NCBI GenBank assembly: GCA_963662675.2
Contig: CAXXHP010000004.1
Coordinates: 310,001-374,000 of the forward strand
Length of the DNA stretch: 64,000 nucleotides
Direction of reading: 5' to 3'
Source: G963662675 sp963662675
GTDB lineage: Bacteria; Bacteroidota; Bacteroidia; Bacteroidales; Prolixibacteraceae
A model generated the notes under the pieces. The model ran no database searches. It had not been told where the DNA came from and worked only from the letters and a program-made list of their open reading frames with translations. Shown here one piece after another: positions 39,352-48,775 of this stretch. Position 1 is the first letter of the stretch. Every line of letters starts with the position of its first letter. Made by a program: the position numbers and the translations under genes.

Positions 39352-39365
39352 CGTTAACGAACACG
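39352..39365 (-). promoter_or_regulatory. LacI-type operator at the uxaC promoter
   Basis: CGTTAACGAACACG here (minus strand CGTGTTCGTTAACG) matches the window consensus CGTGTWCGWWAACG. It lies 22 bases upstream of the uxaC ATG and touches the candidate -7 box at 39364-39371, so a bound repressor would block transcription start. The identical 14-mer recurs at 50233. Confidence 0.65.
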
Positions 39366-39396
39366 AAGATACTATCTTTTTTGAAAATTGCAAAAA
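39364..39396 (-). promoter_or_regulatory. Candidate promoter of the hexuronate operon
   Basis: On the minus strand TTTTTG (39391-39396) and TATCTTCG (39364-39371) are 19 bases apart. They match the Bacteroidota -33 (TTTG) and -7 (TAnnTTTG, one mismatch) boxes. The -7 box overlaps the operator at 39352-39365. Confidence 0.5.
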
Positions 39397-39616
39397 CAAA
39401 TTAACAAGAACCAATTTTGTTAGGGTAATTGTTGCAGTTGTTTTAATAATTTGTTGATCTTGGTGAAAATGTGAATTAGTGTATGTGTTTAATGATGAGA
39501 TTTGTAAATCTGTTGATTTTATGAGGTGTTTTGAGTGTGTTGCGTTGGGATATGAAAACTTATTGGCTAAGAATTACTAAAGCATTTTATTAATATATAG
39601 TTTTTTGACAGATGAA

Positions 39617-39630
39617 CGTGTACGAAAACG
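39617..39630 (-). promoter_or_regulatory. Second LacI-type operator upstream of uxaC
   Basis: CGTGTACGAAAACG matches the consensus CGTGTWCGWWAACG on the plus strand and runs straight into TTCGT. It lies 287 bases upstream of uxaC and 109 bases downstream of the carboxylesterase stop. It could be an auxiliary operator for looping. The rest of 39366-39690 shows no gene. Confidence 0.5.
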
Positions 39631-39697
39631 TTCGTATCGTAGTGTTAATTATTGTTTTTTTATAATGATTACACTTGACTAATTACATTCTAAATAA

Positions 39698-39725
39698 AAG
39701 AGACCGATAATTTCATCGGCCTCTT
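39698..39725 (-). terminator. Terminator of the PUL B operon
   Basis: AAGAGACCGAT (39698-39708) pairs with ATCGGCCTCTT (39715-39725) with one non-Watson-Crick pair. Read leftward, a T-rich run follows. It begins 14 bases after the carboxylesterase stop. Confidence 0.75.
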
Positions 39726-39738
39726 AAATAAAAAACTT

Positions 39739-41448
39739 TTATATAAATCTTCTAAATATGGCAGGCATTAATTTGCGTAATTCCCTGTCAGGATCATTCA
39801 TCACTTTGCATTTATTATCTAAAATCATCACGGCACCATCCTTCTCATTGTATTGAGGCCATTCAGGTAATCCGTCCGTGTTTTGTGTGTTCGGATTTCC
39901 AGTGCGCATAAAAGCTCCTAGAGCGTTGCTCATCTTGTCGGATAATATTCTGGGAACGATACCTCCTCCTGTTTGAGACAGATATTGATCAGTATTATTA
40001 AACCAAAAACAAATATCGATACAGTGGAAAGCTCGCATTCGGCCATCAAACATATCAGGGCTCCAACCAAACCATGCAGTGTATACAGGTGAGTTTTGTT
40101 GAAGTTTTGTATTGGCAGTATTAATAACACTTTCTCTTACTCCATTGGTTCTGATAGTAGCCCAAATGTCTGCTGGAGAAGCCGAAGCAGGTAGGATCTT
40201 TTCAAAACCATTGTAAATAATTTCTCCATTTTCACCACAGTCTTCTTCCAGTTGTGCTAAAACATCTTCTTTTGTCCATGAAGTCTGCTCTGGTTTTGTC
40301 ATCCCATCTTGGAATTCATGAAAAGTCGAGCAAATAATCATTGGTACATCCGGCAGGTCACTTCTGTCTCCAGAGTAAAAAGTTCCGGATGGAATATCAA
40401 CATCATCGCCAACTGGGTTAAAGCCTAGTTTCATACCGAAAACTCCTGTTGCACTGTTCTCTTCATTAAATTTTGCTAAGGCTTTATGCGATAGTTCATA
40501 ATAGTCTTCCCATGACATCTCCTGAAGTTTGTCTATTTCTGAAGGCTTAAGATTTGCTTCTTTTAAAATATATTCTCCAAGTTTTTCAGAATTTTCTGAG
40601 CTTCCAAGTTTGATTGAGTTTCCGCTTAAAGCAACAGCTTTGTGTATTAGTCCTTTTGCGGCAGGCATGGTTGCAATAACGCAAACTTTTGATCCACCTC
40701 CTGATTGTCCGATAATGGTGACATTACCAGGATCTCCTCCAAAGTTCTCAATATTATCGTGTATCCATTGTAAAGAAGCAATAATATCAAGCATCCCCAC
40801 ATTCCCAGAGTGTTTGTATTTTTCACCGCCAACAGATGCAAAATCAGAAAAACCAAAACTATTTAAACGGTGGTTTATGGAACAATAAACGGCATCCTGG
40901 GTTCTGGCAAAATTCTCACCATAATAGCCGTCTTGCTCAATGGCATTGCCAAACGAATAACCGCCACCGTGTATCCAAACAATAACAGGACGCTTTGTGT
41001 TATCAAGTGCCGGTGTCCATACATTTACCCGGAGGCAATCCTCGCTTTTTGTTGTGTAATTATCGTGATCCCTGAATGTGTCGTAACTTTCGGGACTTTG
41101 AATTGTTTCAAATTGAGGAGCACAATTACTAAAGTATACTGCTGGTTTTACACCTTCCCAGGATTCTGGTGGTTGTGGTGGCATAAATCTGTTTTCGCCA
41201 CCAGTATCCGCCCCGTATGGTATTCCTAGAAAAGTGTATATGCCTCTGCTAATATAGCCTTTTACTTTACCATATTGAGTATTTGCAATTGCGATGTCGT
41301 CCCCAATTAAAATTTGTTGCTTATCTGGGTCATAAGCCTGGCTGTTCCCAGCATTTTGAGCATTTTCACTATTGCTAACGCAGGAATTAATAGAAATCGT
41401 GAAAATAGCTAGCAAGGTAGCATGTAGGAAAAGTTTTAGGTATCTCAT
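39739..41448 (-). CDS. Type-B carboxylesterase lipoprotein (PUL B)
   Basis: This is a 569-residue COesterase-family protein. The signal peptide has lipobox SINSC, giving a lipidated Cys near residue 23. Nucleophile Ser249 is in GQSGGGSK, the oxyanion-hole segment is WIHGGGYSFGNA, the acid is probably Glu in STFHEFQD, and His is in RAFHCIDICFWF. It is a paralog of the esterase at 17007-18686 and shares the opening IANTQYGKVKGYI-type segment. It ends the PUL B operon, 41 bases after the DUF1080 gene, and is followed by a terminator. It probably de-esterifies the imported or surface-bound substrate. Confidence 0.88.
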   Translation of the reverse strand: MRYLKLFLHATLLAIFTISINSCVSNSENAQNAGNSQAYDPDKQQILIGDDIAIANTQYGKVKGYISRGIYTFLGIPYGADTGGENRFMPPQPPESWEGVKPAVYFSNCAPQFETIQSPESYDTFRDHDNYTTKSEDCLRVNVWTPALDNTKRPVIVWIHGGGYSFGNAIEQDGYYGENFARTQDAVYCSINHRLNSFGFSDFASVGGEKYKHSGNVGMLDIIASLQWIHDNIENFGGDPGNVTIIGQSGGGSKVCVIATMPAAKGLIHKAVALSGNSIKLGSSENSEKLGEYILKEANLKPSEIDKLQEMSWEDYYELSHKALAKFNEENSATGVFGMKLGFNPVGDDVDIPSGTFYSGDRSDLPDVPMIICSTFHEFQDGMTKPEQTSWTKEDVLAQLEEDCGENGEIIYNGFEKILPASASPADIWATIRTNGVRESVINTANTKLQQNSPVYTAWFGWSPDMFDGRMRAFHCIDICFWFNNTDQYLSQTGGGIVPRILSDKMSNALGAFMRTGNPNTQNTDGLPEWPQYNEKDGAVMILDNKCKVMNDPDRELRKLMPAIFRRFI

Positions 41449-41489
41449 AATGTAGTCTTTTTTATTCTATTACCATTTGAATATTTATT

Positions 41490-42323
41490 TTATAACTCCC
41501 TTATCCATATATTTCTGAAACTATCAGGTTCGCTGGGATCTGCATGTGCCTGCAAGCGAATAGGTCCTTCTCCGTGTAAAGTTGCCTGAGGAACACCAAT
41601 CCATTTTGTTGGTCCCAGTATTACTGTGTTGCTCTGTACCAAAATGCCATTGAGGAGTACGGTTACAGAGGGGGGAGTGCGAAATCGTCCATCCTCCATG
41701 AAAGTTGGAGCCGTATAAATGATATCATAGGTATTCCATTCACCAGGCTTTCGCATTGCATTGACCAGAGGGGCCGTTTGTTTATAAATACTTCCTGCTA
41801 TTCCATTTGTGTATGTTTCCTGTTGATAAGAATCCAGAATCTGAAGTTCATACACACCTTGCAGTATTATACCGCTGTTTCCTCGCCATTGTCCTTCTCC
41901 TGTGATATCTTCAGGTACACGCCATTCAATATGAAGTTGAAAATTCTCAAAACTCATTTTTGTTTGTATGTCACCTTCCTTCTTGTTCACGGTTAAAAGG
42001 CCGTCACTTACATCCCATTTGGCTTCGGTGCCTGTGTTGAAGTTGAATTCAGAATTCTCATCAGGAGTGTAATAAGTACTTCGAGCAGGAGCTTTCTCCC
42101 ATTGAGACAGATCTTTGCCATCAAATAAAACAATGGCATCTGAAGATGGCTGTACCAGAATATCTTCTGATACTGTTTTTCCTGGAGTGACAACTTTAGG
42201 TACTGGAGTATAAAACTCAGTCATTGCAGGGGTCATCTTTGGTTCTTCGTCATTCTGATTAAAGTTTTGCCCCGTTGCGCATAAACTTGTCACAGTGAAT
42301 AACAGCAATGCTAATTTTTTCAT
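41490..42323 (-). CDS. Secreted single-domain DUF1080 protein (PUL B)
   Basis: The signal peptide MKKLALLLFTVTSLCATGQ fixes the start at 42323. A longer in-frame extension to 42422 would run into the upstream gene and hide the signal. One DUF1080/3-keto-glycoside hydrolase-like domain covers about 60-275 (AIVLFDGKDLSQWEKAP, LHIEWRVPE, GNSGIILQGVYELQILDSY, PGEWNTYDIIYTAP, IRLQAHADP). The family cleaves 3-keto-glycosides made by Gfo/Idh oxidoreductases, and the first gene of this operon encodes one. It has the common single-domain form, unlike the double protein at 24724. Confidence 0.87.
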   Translation of the reverse strand: MKKLALLLFTVTSLCATGQNFNQNDEEPKMTPAMTEFYTPVPKVVTPGKTVSEDILVQPSSDAIVLFDGKDLSQWEKAPARSTYYTPDENSEFNFNTGTEAKWDVSDGLLTVNKKEGDIQTKMSFENFQLHIEWRVPEDITGEGQWRGNSGIILQGVYELQILDSYQQETYTNGIAGSIYKQTAPLVNAMRKPGEWNTYDIIYTAPTFMEDGRFRTPPSVTVLLNGILVQSNTVILGPTKWIGVPQATLHGEGPIRLQAHADPSEPDSFRNIWIREL

Positions 42324-42372
42324 TCTTTTAATTTTTAAGTACTTGATTGTGTGTTGTTTTTTTTGTGAATTT

Positions 42373-43602
42373 TTACTCTTCAATAATTGCATCATGAATG
42401 TCGTCTGAGAATTCATTAGCATAGCTGCAGTCTATGGGCATTAATTGAGTAAAACCTAATATGAACATATTATTTTCAGGGTCGACTGATAAATATGTTG
42501 ATGCAGCACCTGTCCAGCCATATTCTCCAGTTTTTACGTTATATGAACCACCTAGTCCATAACCTCCAACAGCCCTGTTTGAAGGCCCAAGTCCATTGAA
42601 TTCTACTCCTTCTTGCAGATTGTTTGACATGATTAGAGCAACTGTGGATGCTTTTAATAATCTTATTCCTTCATATTCTCCATTATTAACCAACATTGTA
42701 GCAAACTTTGAGTAATCGTCGATCGTGGTTACCATGCCTGCTCCACCCTGGAGTAGGGTTGTTGGTTTTAAGAAGCTGTCTTCGGAAGGATTTTGAGGTC
42801 CTTGAAGTTTTCCCATAAGATCTTTGCCGTATACCAAAGCAAATCTTGGATGCTTTTCAGTTGGTACATAAAAACCGGAATCTTCCATTCCTAAAGGTTC
42901 AAAAATTTGGGTTCTGAAATATTCGTCCAAAGGCATGCCCGACATTACTTCTACCAAATATCCGGCAACATCAATTGAATAGCTGTATTCCCATTCTGTT
43001 CCGGGCTGGTATTTTAAAGGTATCTGAGCCAATTTTTTTACTTGATCTTCCAATTTAGGCCCCCAGCCTTTCGCTGAAGCGACTTGATACAATGAATCTA
43101 CATAAGAACTCTGTCCAAAGCCATATCCCAAACCTGATGTGTGAGTAAGTAAATGACGAATAGTCATTGGGTTTTTTTGTGGTTCAAGTTTTTTTGTTTC
43201 TGAGTTATAGACCTGTGTGTTGGCAAACTCAGGAATATATTTAGACACTTCATCATCTAATTTGAATTTACCTTTATCATATAGCATCATTAAAGCTGTG
43301 GCAGTAACCGGTTTGGTCATGGAATAAGCCCTAAACATTGTTTTGCTGTTCATGGGGACTTCGTTGCTTAAATGGGAATATCCGAAAGATTCAGACACTA
43401 TTGTTTTTCCATCTTTAACGACCATCATATTGATGCCGGACAATTTTCCCTCATCAACATATTTCTTTACATTTTTTACAGCAAGTTCGAGTTTGTCTTT
43501 TGAAAAGCTTTCAACATTTTCTTTGTTTTTATTGTTACTGTAACTGTTTTGATAACAGAACAATAAAAGAAGGGTTAGTATGTAAATTGATATTTTCTTC
43601 AT
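42373..43602 (-). CDS. Beta-lactamase-fold serine hydrolase/esterase (PF00144)
   Basis: This is a 409-residue exported serine hydrolase of the class C beta-lactamase/esterase family. A signal peptide covers about 1-22. The catalytic SxxK motif is SMTK (Ser94, Lys97), the Tyr motif is in WEYSYSIDVAGYLVE, and MTIRHLLTHTSGLGYGFG is a family hallmark. Members in PULs often act as deacetylases or other esterases rather than antibiotic-resistance enzymes. Here it lies between susD and DUF1080. The 390-base gap on its 5' side contains three hairpins, so its expression may be tuned separately from susCD. Confidence 0.85.
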   Translation of the reverse strand: MKKISIYILTLLLLFCYQNSYSNNKNKENVESFSKDKLELAVKNVKKYVDEGKLSGINMMVVKDGKTIVSESFGYSHLSNEVPMNSKTMFRAYSMTKPVTATALMMLYDKGKFKLDDEVSKYIPEFANTQVYNSETKKLEPQKNPMTIRHLLTHTSGLGYGFGQSSYVDSLYQVASAKGWGPKLEDQVKKLAQIPLKYQPGTEWEYSYSIDVAGYLVEVMSGMPLDEYFRTQIFEPLGMEDSGFYVPTEKHPRFALVYGKDLMGKLQGPQNPSEDSFLKPTTLLQGGAGMVTTIDDYSKFATMLVNNGEYEGIRLLKASTVALIMSNNLQEGVEFNGLGPSNRAVGGYGLGGSYNVKTGEYGWTGAASTYLSVDPENNMFILGFTQLMPIDCSYANEFSDDIHDAIIEE

Positions 43603-43778
43603 TATTACAGTTTTTTAATTTTTTTTCTTCTGCTATTTCATGTGGGTAATTCTATCTGGCTCTTTTTTCTGGGGTGGTTTGTAAATCAGGTTATTTGTTC
43701 GTTTGGTTTTGTCTTTTTATTCGTCCCAGATATTTAATTATTCGAATTGTTTGTTTTGGCGATTAATCAATGTTTAAG

Positions 43779-43807
43779 AAAACTCCAGGTGAGTCCCCCG
43801 GAGTTTT
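43779..43807 (-). terminator. Hairpin/terminator between susD and the serine hydrolase gene
   Basis: AAAACTCC (43779-43786) pairs with GGAGTTTT (43800-43807). On the minus strand the stem ends in a short T stretch. It may attenuate read-through from susCD. The remaining part of the gap, 43603-43778, is AT-rich and shows no gene. Confidence 0.5.
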
Positions 43808-43912
43808 ACATTTAACTAAACTAACTAACTGAAAAAAGAAATCTTGATTATGAATTCTTTACTGAGACAAATGTTTCTAGTCTAAGTATTTTTGTTGAAT
43901 AATAATTCGGTG

Positions 43913-43941
43913 CTAGAGGAGCCATGATTAGGCTCCTCTAG
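43913..43941. other. Perfect 11-bp hairpin in the susD-hydrolase gap
   Basis: CTAGAGGAGCC (43913-43923) and GGCTCCTCTAG (43931-43941) form a perfect stem with a 7-base loop. On the coding (minus) strand no T-run follows, so it may stabilise the upstream mRNA rather than terminate it. Confidence 0.6.
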
Positions 43942-43947
43942 ATTTTC

Positions 43948-43975
43948 TTTTGAGACGGCCTCTTTCGTCTCAAAA
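43948..43975. other. Hairpin directly after susD (PUL B)
   Basis: TTTTGAGACG (43948-43957) pairs with CGTCTCAAAA (43966-43975). It begins 17 bases after the susD stop on the minus strand and is next to a second perfect hairpin. The placement suggests mRNA 3'-end protection or differential expression of susCD over the downstream genes. Confidence 0.6.
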
Positions 43976-43992
43976 ATTGATTACCTGATTCT

Positions 43993-45675
43993 TTACCAAC
44001 CTTCGTTCTGTTCGTACCCATTCTCGCACTTGTCGATGTGGTCTTGAGGTATTGGTCTTAAATAATGTTTTTCGCTAATGTTATTGGCAGCATAATTTGT
44101 GTAGTTAATAGCGTTGCAATAACTTTTTACACGTTCAACTAGTGTTCCTGTCCTTGTTAGGTCATAGAAACGCTCGTTTTCTCCAAATAATTCACGTGCA
44201 CGTTCTTCAAGAATGAGATCTAAGTCAACCTCTCCAGCTGTAACGTCCATTTGTGTTTCATAACCTGGCCATGCAGCTCTTTCCCGAACTACATTTAACA
44301 TCGCTGCAGCTTCGTCGTATTCTTCCAATTTATAATGGGCTTCCGCTGCAATTAGATAGGCTTCAGCAAACCTCATAACTACCCAGTCCCGTGTACCTGC
44401 TGTCTGGTTCTTGTCAGTTCTGTCAGGATCTAGGAACTTCAGTGTATTTGGGTAAATTTTTAGTGTGTAATCATCAGGAGTGTATATGCTCATTGATGTA
44501 CCCTGGCGTTCATTGTAATATGCCTCACTAAGAGTTCTTTCAACACGATTTCCATCTTCATCTGCAACATAAAATACTTCCCCGACATTTACTCCCGGAA
44601 TGAAAATCGCAGTATCACCAACACTTTGGTTTGTTAGCAAAGAAGATGAGTTGTTTGCAGTCCAAACATGCTGGAAACCATTGTGATAACGAGCATCGTA
44701 TTGACGGTCCCAAAGAGACAATAGATATTCTGTAGGGCAGTAACGTTTCCAAGGACGACCATACTCTATTGAACGTTGCATTCCTGGAAGCTTATCATAT
44801 TCCATTTGAAATAAAATGTGGGCTGTATTGCCGTTTCCATTATCTAATGTGTTGGTTGTATTTTGAACGCTCCATATTACCTCCTCATTTTCCTGATTGT
44901 CAATATCAAAAAGATCCCCGTAGTTGTCAAGTAAGGTATATGTTCCGCTTTCAATTACTGCATCCGCATAGGAGACTGCATTCTCAAAAGCATCAGAGTC
45001 ATTATTATCCCAACCATATCGCAAGTATACTTTTGACAATAGGAATTGAGCTGCACCTTTAGTTGCCCGGCCATATTCACTTTGTGTTTCAGGAAGTACA
45101 CTTATTGCAAATTCTAAATCAGGTATTATACCTTCATCATAAATCGTTTTCTTAGCAGTCTTGTTTGCATCAAGCTCAACACCAACTGTTTCCTCCAATG
45201 TAAAATGAACATCTCCCCACTGTTGTACTGCTATAAAATAGTATAGAGCGCGAAGAAATCTGGCTTCAGCTTTTACTTCAGCTATCTCAGATTCTTCTGC
45301 ATCTGTTACTTTACCGATTTGGGCAATTACTCCATTACATTGATTTATGGCAGCATAAAGGTTGTTCCATAAGTTTCTCACATAAGAAGCAGATGTGTCA
45401 AAATAGTATTGAGATAAAGACTTATACCAACCATCAGATCCATTCGTATATACATCTGTTCCATACATGGTTAAACTTAGTCCGCATTCTTGTCCATAGT
45501 AATAGTTTTTCAAATATGAGTAAGCGCCATCTAGAGCATCGCTAATTCCAGAGTAATTGGTCAGGTATTGTGTTCCACTCACGTCTGAAACCATCTCTTC
45601 CTCTAGATAACTTTCACAAGACTGAAATGCTAATAATCCAGTCGTAATAAATATGATTAATATGATTTTTTTCAT
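43993..45675 (-). CDS. SusD/RagB-family glycan-binding lipoprotein (PUL B)
   Basis: This 560-residue SusD-like surface lipoprotein has a lipobox LAFQSC that gives a lipidated Cys near residue 19. Helical SusD motifs are present (ISDALDGAYSYLKNYY, EVKAEARFLRALYYFIAV), as is the C-terminal RagB part (FAEAYLIAAEAHYKLEEYDEAAAMLNVVRERA, LEERARELFGENERFYDLTR). It follows susC with a 12-base gap. It partners the SusC at 45688 and differs clearly from the PUL A SusD. Confidence 0.95.
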   Translation of the reverse strand: MKKIILIIFITTGLLAFQSCESYLEEEMVSDVSGTQYLTNYSGISDALDGAYSYLKNYYYGQECGLSLTMYGTDVYTNGSDGWYKSLSQYYFDTSASYVRNLWNNLYAAINQCNGVIAQIGKVTDAEESEIAEVKAEARFLRALYYFIAVQQWGDVHFTLEETVGVELDANKTAKKTIYDEGIIPDLEFAISVLPETQSEYGRATKGAAQFLLSKVYLRYGWDNNDSDAFENAVSYADAVIESGTYTLLDNYGDLFDIDNQENEEVIWSVQNTTNTLDNGNGNTAHILFQMEYDKLPGMQRSIEYGRPWKRYCPTEYLLSLWDRQYDARYHNGFQHVWTANNSSSLLTNQSVGDTAIFIPGVNVGEVFYVADEDGNRVERTLSEAYYNERQGTSMSIYTPDDYTLKIYPNTLKFLDPDRTDKNQTAGTRDWVVMRFAEAYLIAAEAHYKLEEYDEAAAMLNVVRERAAWPGYETQMDVTAGEVDLDLILEERARELFGENERFYDLTRTGTLVERVKSYCNAINYTNYAANNISEKHYLRPIPQDHIDKCENGYEQNEGW

Positions 45676-45687
45676 TTTCCTTTAGAT

Positions 45688-48600
45688 TTAAAGATTAAGA
45701 TTCACACCAAAAATTATTGATTTGTTAGTTGGTGTACTTGCAGTAATTATCCCATTACTATCCTCAGGGTCAAATCCTTCATATTTGGTAAACATGAAAG
45801 GTTGATCAGCTGTCATATAAACTCTCATACTTCCTATGCCAACTTTTTGAGTAAGGCGAGATGGTAGAGTATATCCTAAAGTAATATTACGAACCTTGAT
45901 AAAAGTTCCATCAAAATATGAAGCTGAAGAAATGTACCGTGGAACCTCCTGATTAACATTAGGTCGAGGGAAGGCATTAGTTGGATTATCCGGTGTCCAA
46001 TAATCTACATCTATATTATTATACCTTCCAAAAAGTGAGTTGTAGGTATAATGAAAGAAGCTATAGATCGTTGATCCCTGACGTGTGTATACAAAGCAAG
46101 AAAAATCGAAATTTTTATATTCCATTCTTGTTGTAACACCTAAAGTCCATTTTGCTACATCTGACCCAATAATATTTCTGTCGTTAGTGGCATCAATTAC
46201 GCCATCATTGTTTAGGTCTTTCAGTTTTATTTCTCCCGGGCTAAAACCATAACTGGCAGCTAATTCAGCTTCATCAGTTTGCCAAATGCCATCTTTTTCG
46301 TAGTCATAAAAAACAGTAATGGGTTCTCCAATGAACCAACTGTTACCTATGTCATCCTCTTTTCCTCCATATAATTCAACAATTTCTTCTTTGTTTTTAA
46401 ACCAGTTGAAATCCATGCTTAAATTAAATCCATCGTTGGTTTTGCTTTGTACAATAATTGTATTAAGATTAATCTCAATACCTTTATTTCTTGTCGCACC
46501 AATATTTTCAATAATTGATGAATAACCAGAAGTTGCTGGTATTTCTCTTTGCATAAGAAGATCAGTCGTGTTGGCTTCGTATACATCTATCGATCCTGCC
46601 AGTTTGCCATCGAATAAACTAAAATCTAATCCTGCATCCACAGTCGCAGTTGTTTCCCATTTTAATTCAGGATTAGGGATATCGGTAAAGATATATCCGA
46701 ATGCAGATGTTTCACCAAATGCATAATCTGAACGCTCAAGTGCTCCTTGTGTTTGGTATGGAGTGATTGCGGAGTTGCCAACAACACCGAAACTAGCACG
46801 TAATTTCAGGTTTTGTAACCAATCAATATCTTGCATCCAGGGTTCATTAATAATTCTCCATCCTAAAGCAGCAGAAGGAAAGTATCCCCATTTTTGTCCA
46901 GGAGACAATCTTGAAGAACCATCTGCGCGAAGAGTTGCCTGAATTAAATATTTGCCATCGTAATCATAGTTCAACCTTCCCATAAACGAGGCTAACTGCC
47001 ATTTGGTAAATTGACTTGATACACTTTCAACAGTTGAGGCCGAATCCATATTGTAAAACCTTTGTGATTCGTAAGGGAGATCGCTTACCGCGGAATAATA
47101 ATTTTCATACTTATACTTTTGAATAGACTGCATAAGGGTTAGATCTACCTTGTGCTTTTCTTTGAAAGTACGAGCATATTTTAAAATGTTTTCCAAGGTA
47201 TAGGTGAATGAGTCACCTAGTGATACGGATGCTTCTGAATTTCCTCCAAGTTGACTGGAAGAATATGTGCCTGCAAATCTACCTGTTCTGGTGGCCCTGG
47301 TGTCGATACCTGCATTTATCCTGAAATTGAAATACTTAAGGAAGTCAACATCTGCATAAATTGAAGAGAATATACGATTCGTTTTTGTTTCGTTTGAATA
47401 GTTGTCTTTATCTGTGTTAAAAAGAGGGTTACAGAGAAGACCGTCGGTGGTAGGATAGAAGTTCAATTCACCATTTTCATCATAAGCTGCTCCTAAAGGA
47501 GAATTTTTTATTGCACTGTCAACCGCAGAACTGGCAGCACCGACTTCCCGGATACTATTGGACATTGTTGTAGCTGTTCCAACTGTAAGAAAATCAGTAA
47601 TGTCGTTGTCTAAGTTTATACGAAAAGTATATCGTTTAAATTCCTGAGGGTCAATAATCCCTTTTTCATTAAAAAATCCACCACTCATGTTAAATCTGGT
47701 TTTATTATTTCCCCCGGAAATGCTTAACTGATGGTCGGTTTTGCTTCCATTGTTAATGATAAGTGATGGGTAATCGTACCAAATTCCGTTTTCTAAATTA
47801 TACAATTCGTCACTATCAAATATAGCTTCATCTGAAGTGTAAGTTCCTGCTGTCCTGTATGCCTCTCTACGATATTCTGCAAATTCTTCACCATCAAATA
47901 AGTCCACCATACGGGTTGCAGAAGTTACACCATAATATCCTGAATATGAAACATGTGTTTCTCCAGATGATTCACCTTTTTTGGTTGTTACAAGTATGAC
48001 CCCGTTTGCCCCTCTTGATCCATAAATTGCAGAAGAAGCAGCATCTTTTAATACTTCCATTGATACAATGTCATTCGGATTTATATCGTTGATTCCACCT
48101 TCTAGAGGAATTCCGTCAACAACATAAAGGGGATCGTTTGTTGCGCTAAAAGATCTTCGCCCTCTAATGGTAATAGTTGGTTCACTACCTGGAGCGCCAG
48201 AACTTTGGGTAATATCGACACCACTGGCTTTACCCTGCATTTTTTCAACCATACTGGTTCCCGGACGTTCCTGTAAATCATCCGATTTTACAGAAACAAT
48301 CGATCCTGTAAGGTCAGATTTTTTTTGGGTACCATAACCAACCACGACCAATTCATCCAATTCCAGATTGTCGGGTTTTAAGGTAATTGAGAAATTGGTT
48401 TTATTTCCAATTTCAACTTTTTGAGTACTCATACCAATATAGGTAAACTCAAGAGTCTTAGATTCTGAAGGAATTGCCAGAGTGAAATTCCCGTCGATAT
48501 CTGTAATAGTTCCAATTGTTGTACCATAAACGACAACTGTTACTCCCGGCAGTGGAGTTTTGGTGTCATCGGTTACGTTACCAGTTACATTTTTTTGTTG

Positions 48601-48702
48601 TGCCATAGCTCCCAGTTGGGTCAGAATAAAAATTCCTGCTAGAAGTAATTTCCCCAAATAATGCCTTTTACTGTGGAGAAATGAAAAAATTGATTTTTTC
48701 AT
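45688..48702 (-). CDS. SusC-family TonB-dependent outer-membrane transporter (PUL B)
   Basis: This is a 1004-residue importer. A signal peptide ends near AMAQQK (about residue 35). A carboxypeptidase-regulatory-like domain follows (NVTGNVTDDTKTPLPGVTV), then a TonB-box-like stretch ELVVVGYGTQ, the plug (MQGKASGVDI, RGRRSFSATNDPLYVVDG, VLKDAASSAIYG) and a beta-barrel ending SIIFGVNLNL. It lies 73 bases after the Gfo/Idh copy 2 and 12 bases before susD, so the exported oxidoreductase, importer and binding protein are probably co-transcribed. Confidence 0.95.
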   Translation of the reverse strand: MKKSIFSFLHSKRHYLGKLLLAGIFILTQLGAMAQQKNVTGNVTDDTKTPLPGVTVVVYGTTIGTITDIDGNFTLAIPSESKTLEFTYIGMSTQKVEIGNKTNFSITLKPDNLELDELVVVGYGTQKKSDLTGSIVSVKSDDLQERPGTSMVEKMQGKASGVDITQSSGAPGSEPTITIRGRRSFSATNDPLYVVDGIPLEGGINDINPNDIVSMEVLKDAASSAIYGSRGANGVILVTTKKGESSGETHVSYSGYYGVTSATRMVDLFDGEEFAEYRREAYRTAGTYTSDEAIFDSDELYNLENGIWYDYPSLIINNGSKTDHQLSISGGNNKTRFNMSGGFFNEKGIIDPQEFKRYTFRINLDNDITDFLTVGTATTMSNSIREVGAASSAVDSAIKNSPLGAAYDENGELNFYPTTDGLLCNPLFNTDKDNYSNETKTNRIFSSIYADVDFLKYFNFRINAGIDTRATRTGRFAGTYSSSQLGGNSEASVSLGDSFTYTLENILKYARTFKEKHKVDLTLMQSIQKYKYENYYSAVSDLPYESQRFYNMDSASTVESVSSQFTKWQLASFMGRLNYDYDGKYLIQATLRADGSSRLSPGQKWGYFPSAALGWRIINEPWMQDIDWLQNLKLRASFGVVGNSAITPYQTQGALERSDYAFGETSAFGYIFTDIPNPELKWETTATVDAGLDFSLFDGKLAGSIDVYEANTTDLLMQREIPATSGYSSIIENIGATRNKGIEINLNTIIVQSKTNDGFNLSMDFNWFKNKEEIVELYGGKEDDIGNSWFIGEPITVFYDYEKDGIWQTDEAELAASYGFSPGEIKLKDLNNDGVIDATNDRNIIGSDVAKWTLGVTTRMEYKNFDFSCFVYTRQGSTIYSFFHYTYNSLFGRYNNIDVDYWTPDNPTNAFPRPNVNQEVPRYISSASYFDGTFIKVRNITLGYTLPSRLTQKVGIGSMRVYMTADQPFMFTKYEGFDPEDSNGIITASTPTNKSIIFGVNLNL

Positions 48703-48775
48703 AAATTAAGGTTACATATTTAATTATTAAATGGTTTTCTTGGTTTTTTGAATAACCAAATGAGCTTTAATTGCA

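Noticed and set aside
42373..43602. Beta-lactamase antibiotic-resistance gene
   Set aside because: The PF00144 fold also covers many esterases and deacetylases, and the PUL context argues for carbohydrate ester hydrolysis rather than resistance.
43785..43801. GTGAGTCCCCC shared with the right end of the insertion sequence, suggesting a second IS remnant
   Set aside because: The match is only 11 bases, it sits in a hairpin loop, and no transposase sequence lies beside it.
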